From Chlamydoabsidia padenii (Eukaryota; Mucoromycota; Mucoromycetes; Mucorales; Cunninghamellaceae), in assembly GCA_025330725.1 (NCBI GenBank), contig JAIWND010000013.1, forward strand, positions 372,001 through 436,000: a stretch of DNA of 64,000 bases. The letters are read 5' to 3'. Under the pieces are notes generated by a model that worked only from the letters and a program-made list of their open reading frames with translations, had not been told where the DNA came from and searched no databases. A program made the translations under genes and the position numbers. Each line of letters begins with the position of its first letter. The first letter of the stretch is position 1. This document shows positions 59,229 through 64,000 of this stretch, piece by piece.

Positions 59229-59240
59229 GCGGGATTTGAA
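59229..59240 (+). promoter_or_regulatory. Dispersed motif GCGGGATTTGAA, exact copy
   Basis: In the intergenic region downstream of the DUF3712 gene 3' end; no target gene assigned. Confidence 0.4.
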
Positions 59241-59877
59241 AAAGGAATAGAAAGGGGACCTGAAAGGTGTGGACAGATCATGCAGAGAGAGAGAGAGAGA
59301 AATGGTTTTTAATCAAAGATTTATTGTTTATTAATAAATAAAAAGAATAAGACATTATAAATACAATCATTAAAAAGGTAATAAGCTACTACTAAAGGTA
59401 AAGGGTAAAAGTAGAAAAGATAATGAGTAAGAGTACAAAATAAAACTACATCATAATATAGTAAAGAAGAAGAGAATGGGAAGGGAGATATAAAAAAAAG
59501 AAAGAAAGAAAGAAGAAGGATCAAATAAGTAAATAGTAATGGTAAGAAGTTAAAAGGTAAAGTTAAAAGTAAGGGGTAAAAAAAAAAAGAAGAAGAAAAT
59601 TATCTGCTTGTAATCATAAAGAGTAGGGATATAGAATACAGGATACATAGTGAGACAGATACAAGTAAAGGATAATGAAGGGGAGAGATAATAACAGTAT
59701 GTAAAAGAGTAAAAAGTAACATGTAATTTTGATATATGTCAAATCAATGTCAGGAAAAAGGGAAGAGATATTAAATAGAATCAGTAACCTACAAAGAGAA
59801 GATCAGTCAATAACCAATTCCTTTATATCAGATCCTTTCCCCCCCCCAATTTTTTCCTTACCAAAGCATTGTTCAAT

Positions 59878-60965
59878 TTAGAATGGGAAGATAAAGTGTG
59901 AGTCCTTGACAGTGGGAGAGCTTGTTGATTCAGATTTCGGTTCAGATGTGGCGTTATCAGTTGGTGTTGCAGTAGGAGTTTCAGTAGGAGTTTCAGTGGT
60001 AGAGGTAGACGTGTCAGTGGGCTTATCAGAAGAAGAGGTTGCGACAGGCACACTAGTAGTATCACCAGAAGATAAAGTAGTCGATGTACTGTTATTACCA
60101 GATGTCGCGGTTGTTGTTGCATTGGCAGCTGGAGGCAGTAACCTGGCGAATGCTTCAGCGGCGAATTCGACTTCAGCAGGTACATTATCTTGAGCATAAT
60201 AGAATTCCGATCCATAGCCATCCGGTCCCCCAACCAAGCAAGTGATGTTTTGTTGCATGTTCAAGACCTTTTTGTCGGCTATCAATAGTTCGATGAGCTT
60301 GTCCAGACCAGCATCCAGTATCACTTCCCAAGGATCGCACGACACCGTTCCACCGGCAGGGACAGTACAAGGACTAGGAATAGTATCGACGTGGCCTACC
60401 TTAAATGTACCACTGATTGTGCTGGGGAAGTACACATCCGCCTTGACTCCAGTAAGTACATAAGGGGTATCAAAGGGATTCGTGAGTGTAGCCACTGAGG
60501 TAGATTTTCCAGCAAGTACTTCTTCGATCTTGACAATGATCTTGACAGTAGCCACCAGATTTGCTTGAATACCATTCATTGTAGTAGCCAACTTAACCGA
60601 TCCGAGAGCACCTTTGAGGGGTTCGATTTGGGTGGACGCAGGAGTACCGACAATCAATAGTGGCACCTTTGCATTGGTCAAATAGTTGGTGAACAAGAAG
60701 CCAATGATAGGACCTGGGCCAGCGAGATGCATCTCGGCGTTATAGGTGTTTACACCAGGCTTGATTACCGTGTTCTTAATAAAGACTTGACCAAGAGCGA
60801 TGCCACTGGTTGAGGTGGCAGAGAAGTTGATGTCGCCAATTGTGATTGTGATTTGAGATGGATTGTTGAATGAAACAACTGTGTTGATAAGTACATAGTC
60901 CTTGGTACCACCGGCAATAACAAGAGAGATGATATCCGTTTTTCCACCAAAGTTACCAAATCCTA

Positions 60966-61035
<70 letters not shown>

Positions 61036-64000
61036 AGTTCCATGATTGAACCCCCTCCTTTTTTTTGTTTTTGTTTTAGTTCTTACCTGCCATGGTTGTA
61101 TTCACGTCGAATGTAATTCCATCCAGTTGAAGATTACCAATAGCGGTCTTCGTCAATGCATTTGAAATCCCGGCAAGTCCGAAAGAGGCACTCGGGACTT
61201 GAGTGAGTTGAGTCAGGAATCCACCAAAGAGATCATGAGAATCATCATACACCTTGAAGGGCACATTACTGAATTGGGTCTTGACCAGTCCAGTGTTATC
61301 AGTGGTTGCACTTTCAGTAGGCACCGAAAGATGAGCCATTTTATGATCAGAAGCTTGAGCATCCACCTCCATGCTTAATTGCTCCACACCAAGAGGGAAA
61401 CCAAATGGATTCTTCAATTGCGCACGCACATCAGTTGAGCTTGCAGGAGCAGCATAAGGATCTTTGGTGAAATCCAATTGCATGTTCATCATTGTAATGG
61501 ATGGAATGAGCACAGGTTTTTCATTGGGTTTTGGCAAAATCACGTTTTCGATCTTGAGAGACTTGAATGCTTGAGTGAGCCAACCGACTTGACCAGCAGG
61601 GCCATTAGCAAAATCACCTTGGACAGAGAGAATCGAGTTCTTGGCCGCCAAATAGTTTTCAAAGACTTGGGTGATCATCGCCAAACCATGAGCGGTATTT
61701 TGACGAATCATCTTGCCCTTCATTTGGATCTTGGAAGTACCAACCGGAGCAAAGTTACCAGGAGACGCACCGAGTGGACCGACCAGGATGTCCTTGTAGT
61801 AGCTGTTGAATGATACCGTGTTGAGATTGAAGCCGACTTGAGAAGGATTGACAATAGTAGTGTCTGCGATAAGAGTGATAGCGTTGTTGTCGGGTTCATT
61901 GGAAGGTAGGTTGAATTGGTCGATCGTGACAGCACCCTTGAATCCGTTCGCACCCTTGAGTGTCACAAACTTTTCCATCTTGATGCCAGTAAAAGTAAAG
62001 CCCAGGGCGGTGACAGAGACATCATTGGAGACAATATCCCAAATGAATTCTTCATTGTTGATCATGTAGGTGGCAAAGTCTTGCATGGCTTCTTGATCCG
62101 TAATCACCAGAGAGGATGGCACATCAAATTGAGCTCCTTGATCGGCTAATGCTTGAATGGCAGGCATAGTAGCAGTACCCAAAGTTCGACCTTGCCATCT
62201 GACCGTCAATGGTGAAGGGAAGTTGATGGTGGCAGCCATAGGACCGGTCTTGGTGATAGAACCCTTCATTTGGACCTTGGCGTTGGTGTTGGTAGGATCA
62301 GACAAGATTAGAGTTTCGAATCCAAGTTCAGCACCATTGACGATTTGTTGCACAATAGGTTGACCAACAATAGGAATCAGTCGAGTAACTGTATCGTCAG
62401 AATTAATTTGCACGCCATTTTGAGAAAAGGACAGTACATTGACATAGTCGCCCACCTGCAAAGTTGATTCCAAAGCCAAGTCTGTTTTCAAAGCTTTCAT
62501 CGCCTGTAAAACATAACTTGAGATGTTGAATCCCTCAAAGAGAGAAGCAGAAGGAGAGACATCTTCTTGACCTTGAATATGGAATCCACCCATACCGAGC
62601 AAACCATCCAAAGCCTTTGTATCCAAATTAGCATCTACAGCAAGAGATCGCATCAGAAGAGCCACAGCAGCAGGTTCCAGATTCATTTCCATGTTGAGTT
62701 GAGGAGACACACCACTAGCATGACCACTGATGACAAAAGGATTGTTGCTGATATCTTGATCGATGTTACCGACAGGCATTCCCTTGTAAGTAGCAGCCGA
62801 CTTGACTTTGGTGATGGCCAGACCAGCTGTAAAAGGATTTTTGATGGTCACCGACACATGGACAATGCTTGTTTGGACAGTATCGGGCAATACAGTCAAA
62901 GCACCGTTTTGAATCAGAGGTTCCTTGAGACCGGGAAGAGTTGTGTCGATCTTGACAGCACTGAGAGCCTTTACCAAAGATGCGATTGCTGTTGATTGTT
63001 CGAATCCACCAATAGCCGCCGAGCTGTTTTGACCCATCACAAATGCAGTAAGCATACCTTGACCTTGTTGAGAAGAGTTGGGATCAAAGTTGGCTTTAGC
63101 AAGCACTGTATTGTCACCACGCTGGAGAGTAAGATTTGTCAAAGTAACTGTCCCAACCTGAGTAGATTCCGCAAACATTGCAAATGTCACATCACCCACT
63201 GACATGCTAAAGTCGGAAGGATTCCCCATAGTGACACCAATGTCTAGTTGAAGAGCTTGTTGAGTACCACCGGTCATGTCCACACTGTTGATTACTGTCG
63301 GAGTACTGTTCAAGAATTGAAGACCATGAAGAGAGGTAGGCACATTGAATGTAATACCACCAAGAGTGATTTCACCAATAGGAGTTTGAGTCTTTGTAGT
63401 AGCAAGGCCAGACACTCCAAAAGTATACAAGTCGGAAGCAGTTAGATCATAAGTGTAAGAGTTGAAGGCATCGTTCTTTCCAGGAAGAGCAGCAAGGACG
63501 GCATTGTTGATTGGGAATTGTAACTTTCCGGCCTTTTGATCACTTTGCGCCTTGCCCCAGGGCACCACCAGTTCAGAGAAATTGCCTGTCGAGTTGGTGT
63601 TCATGGTGATATTTTGAGTGACATCCGTAATGTTGAGTGTGAAGCCAAAAGGAATGCTGAAATCGGCCACAACGTTGGGAGCAGACACAGTAGGAGCATA
63701 AGGATTGCTGGCGTCGAATTTGAGATCAAGGTAACCCATGCTGACAGCGTTAATGATCTTTAATGGACCACCTTGATTGGCGAGACCGACATTCAATTGC
63801 ACCGACTTGAAGGCTTCAGTCAACCAATTAATAGGAGTATGTCCATCAGGAGCAGCAGACACGCCAGTAGCAGAGGTTTGAGCAACACCACCACTAACAT
63901 AGGTTGAGAACATGGTACCCACTTTTTCAAGATCCGCCGGATTCGACAATGGTTTAATGGAACCCTTCAGAGGAATTGTATTGTCGTCTTTTACAAGAGT
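59878..64000 (-). CDS. Large DUF3712 (Tag1-like) repeat protein, 5' end outside window
   Basis: Minus-strand gene, open at the right edge (partial). About 1,330 residues are visible in two exons joined across intron 60963-61086, which contains A68 on the plus strand (60967-61034). The protein is built of repeated beta-sandwich (DUF3712/LEA-like) units of about 200-250 aa: recurring patterns such as NWLTEAFKSVQLNV / GWLTQAFKSLKIENV, NPFGFxLxIxxV, and TPIGEITLGGITFNVPTSLH / TAIGNLQLDGITFDVNTTM. It ends in a Ser/Thr/Pro-rich tail (TPTETPTATPTDNATSE) and HFIFPF. DUF3712 proteins include yeast Tag1, a vacuolar-membrane protein with a lumenal repeat region linked to autophagy termination. A similar topology (N-terminal helix, now off-window) is likely but unproven. 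Confidence 0.82.
60967..61034. repeat. A68 homopolymer inside an intron
   Basis: 68 consecutive A on plus (T on the coding strand, next to the splice acceptor). The longest homopolymer of the window; others include T40 at 108-147, T39 at 11086-11124, T44 at 21550-21593, A35 at 48657-48691 and A47 at 56799-56845. Confidence 0.9.

Larger units (their letters stand above)
58377..59877. other. Long intergenic region with duplicated GC-rich element
   Basis: Contains T28 (58556-58583), a motif variant at 58724-58735 (GCGGGATTCTAA), a ~50-bp duplicated element (58853-58901 and 59123-59173), two ATTCATGCAA boxes (58898 and 59088), an exact motif at 59229-59240 and a purine-rich stretch (59500-59760). 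No gene seen. Confidence 0.5.

Noticed and set aside
1773..59240. TTCAAATCCCGC as tRNA B-boxes or tRNA-derived SINEs (TFIIIC sites)
   Set aside because: The T-loop-like TTCAAATCC part fits, but the required GG before it is absent (flank is usually A/T-rich), and no A-box or cloverleaf could be formed around any copy.
60967..61034. Poly-A as evidence of a retroposed insertion
   Set aside because: It lies within a well-bordered intron (GTAAGA...TGTAG on minus), with no target-site duplication or retroposed body; similar tracts occur across the window.
1..64000. CRISPR arrays, phage modules, operons
   Set aside because: Intron-rich eukaryotic gene structures throughout; no regularly spaced direct repeats other than microsatellites and the 430-450 bp tandem units.

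Overview
The window looks like nuclear DNA from an early-diverging filamentous fungus, most likely Mucoromycota (Mucorales-like). The evidence is: short GT-AG introns of roughly 40-130 nt in most genes; AT-rich intergenic DNA full of long poly(dA:dT) tracts; gene content typical of fungi (Yap1-type bZIP, ATP20, Sec72-like TPR protein, peroxisomal Lon, DUF3712 protein, DUF7082/MedA-like protein); and decayed MULE/SWIM transposase sequence. The genus cannot be fixed from sequence alone. I saw no tRNA, rRNA, CRISPR array or plasmid features.

Layout. 1-4 kb: gene-poor, with one decayed coding fragment. 4-9.2 kb: rhodanese/metallo-beta-lactamase sulfur enzyme, a small secreted double-psi beta-barrel protein, and a His/Thr-rich single-pass membrane protein. 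9.5-11.6 kb: Ariadne-type RBR ubiquitin ligase (minus). 12.9-21.3 kb: a gene graveyard with a MULE/SWIM transposase relic, unknown decayed fragments, three tandem ~430-450 bp exon/intron repeat units and a dead copy of the mitochondrial aspartate/glutamate carrier. 21.6-23.1 kb: Yap1/Pap1-like bZIP. 25-26.7 kb: casein kinase 1. 27.5-32.5 kb: two tandem MFS (DHA1-like) paralogues. 33-36.5 kb: peroxisomal-type Lon (minus). 37.3-39.9 kb: ATP synthase subunit g (minus) divergently paired with a small membrane/coiled-coil protein, then a DUF89/ARMT1-like phosphatase. 40.2-46.9 kb: PHO13-type HAD phosphatase, CWF19L1-like protein, Sec72-like TPR protein, BCAT. 47.5-56.7 kb: DH-PH RhoGEF, carnosine N-methyltransferase-like protein, an unrecognised disordered protein, HIBCH. 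57-58.4 kb: a broken MedA/DUF7082 gene. 59.9-64 kb: C-terminal part of a very large DUF3712 protein that runs off the right edge.

There is no operon-like logic. HIBCH and BCAT (valine metabolism) and ATP20/HIBCH/sulfur dioxygenase (mitochondrial) are loosely related housekeeping genes. The most interesting signal is a short dispersed motif, GCGGGATTTGAA (reverse TTCAAATCCCGC). It occurs nine times exactly and at least nine more times with one mismatch. Many copies lie about 70-170 bp upstream of start codons, in either orientation, and several sit in introns. It looks like a fused E2F-type half-site plus a CHR-like TTTGAA box. Other notable items are a 2-nt microexon, a GC-AG intron, 12-nt microexons kept in both MFS paralogues, and a homopolymer-frameshifted developmental regulator.
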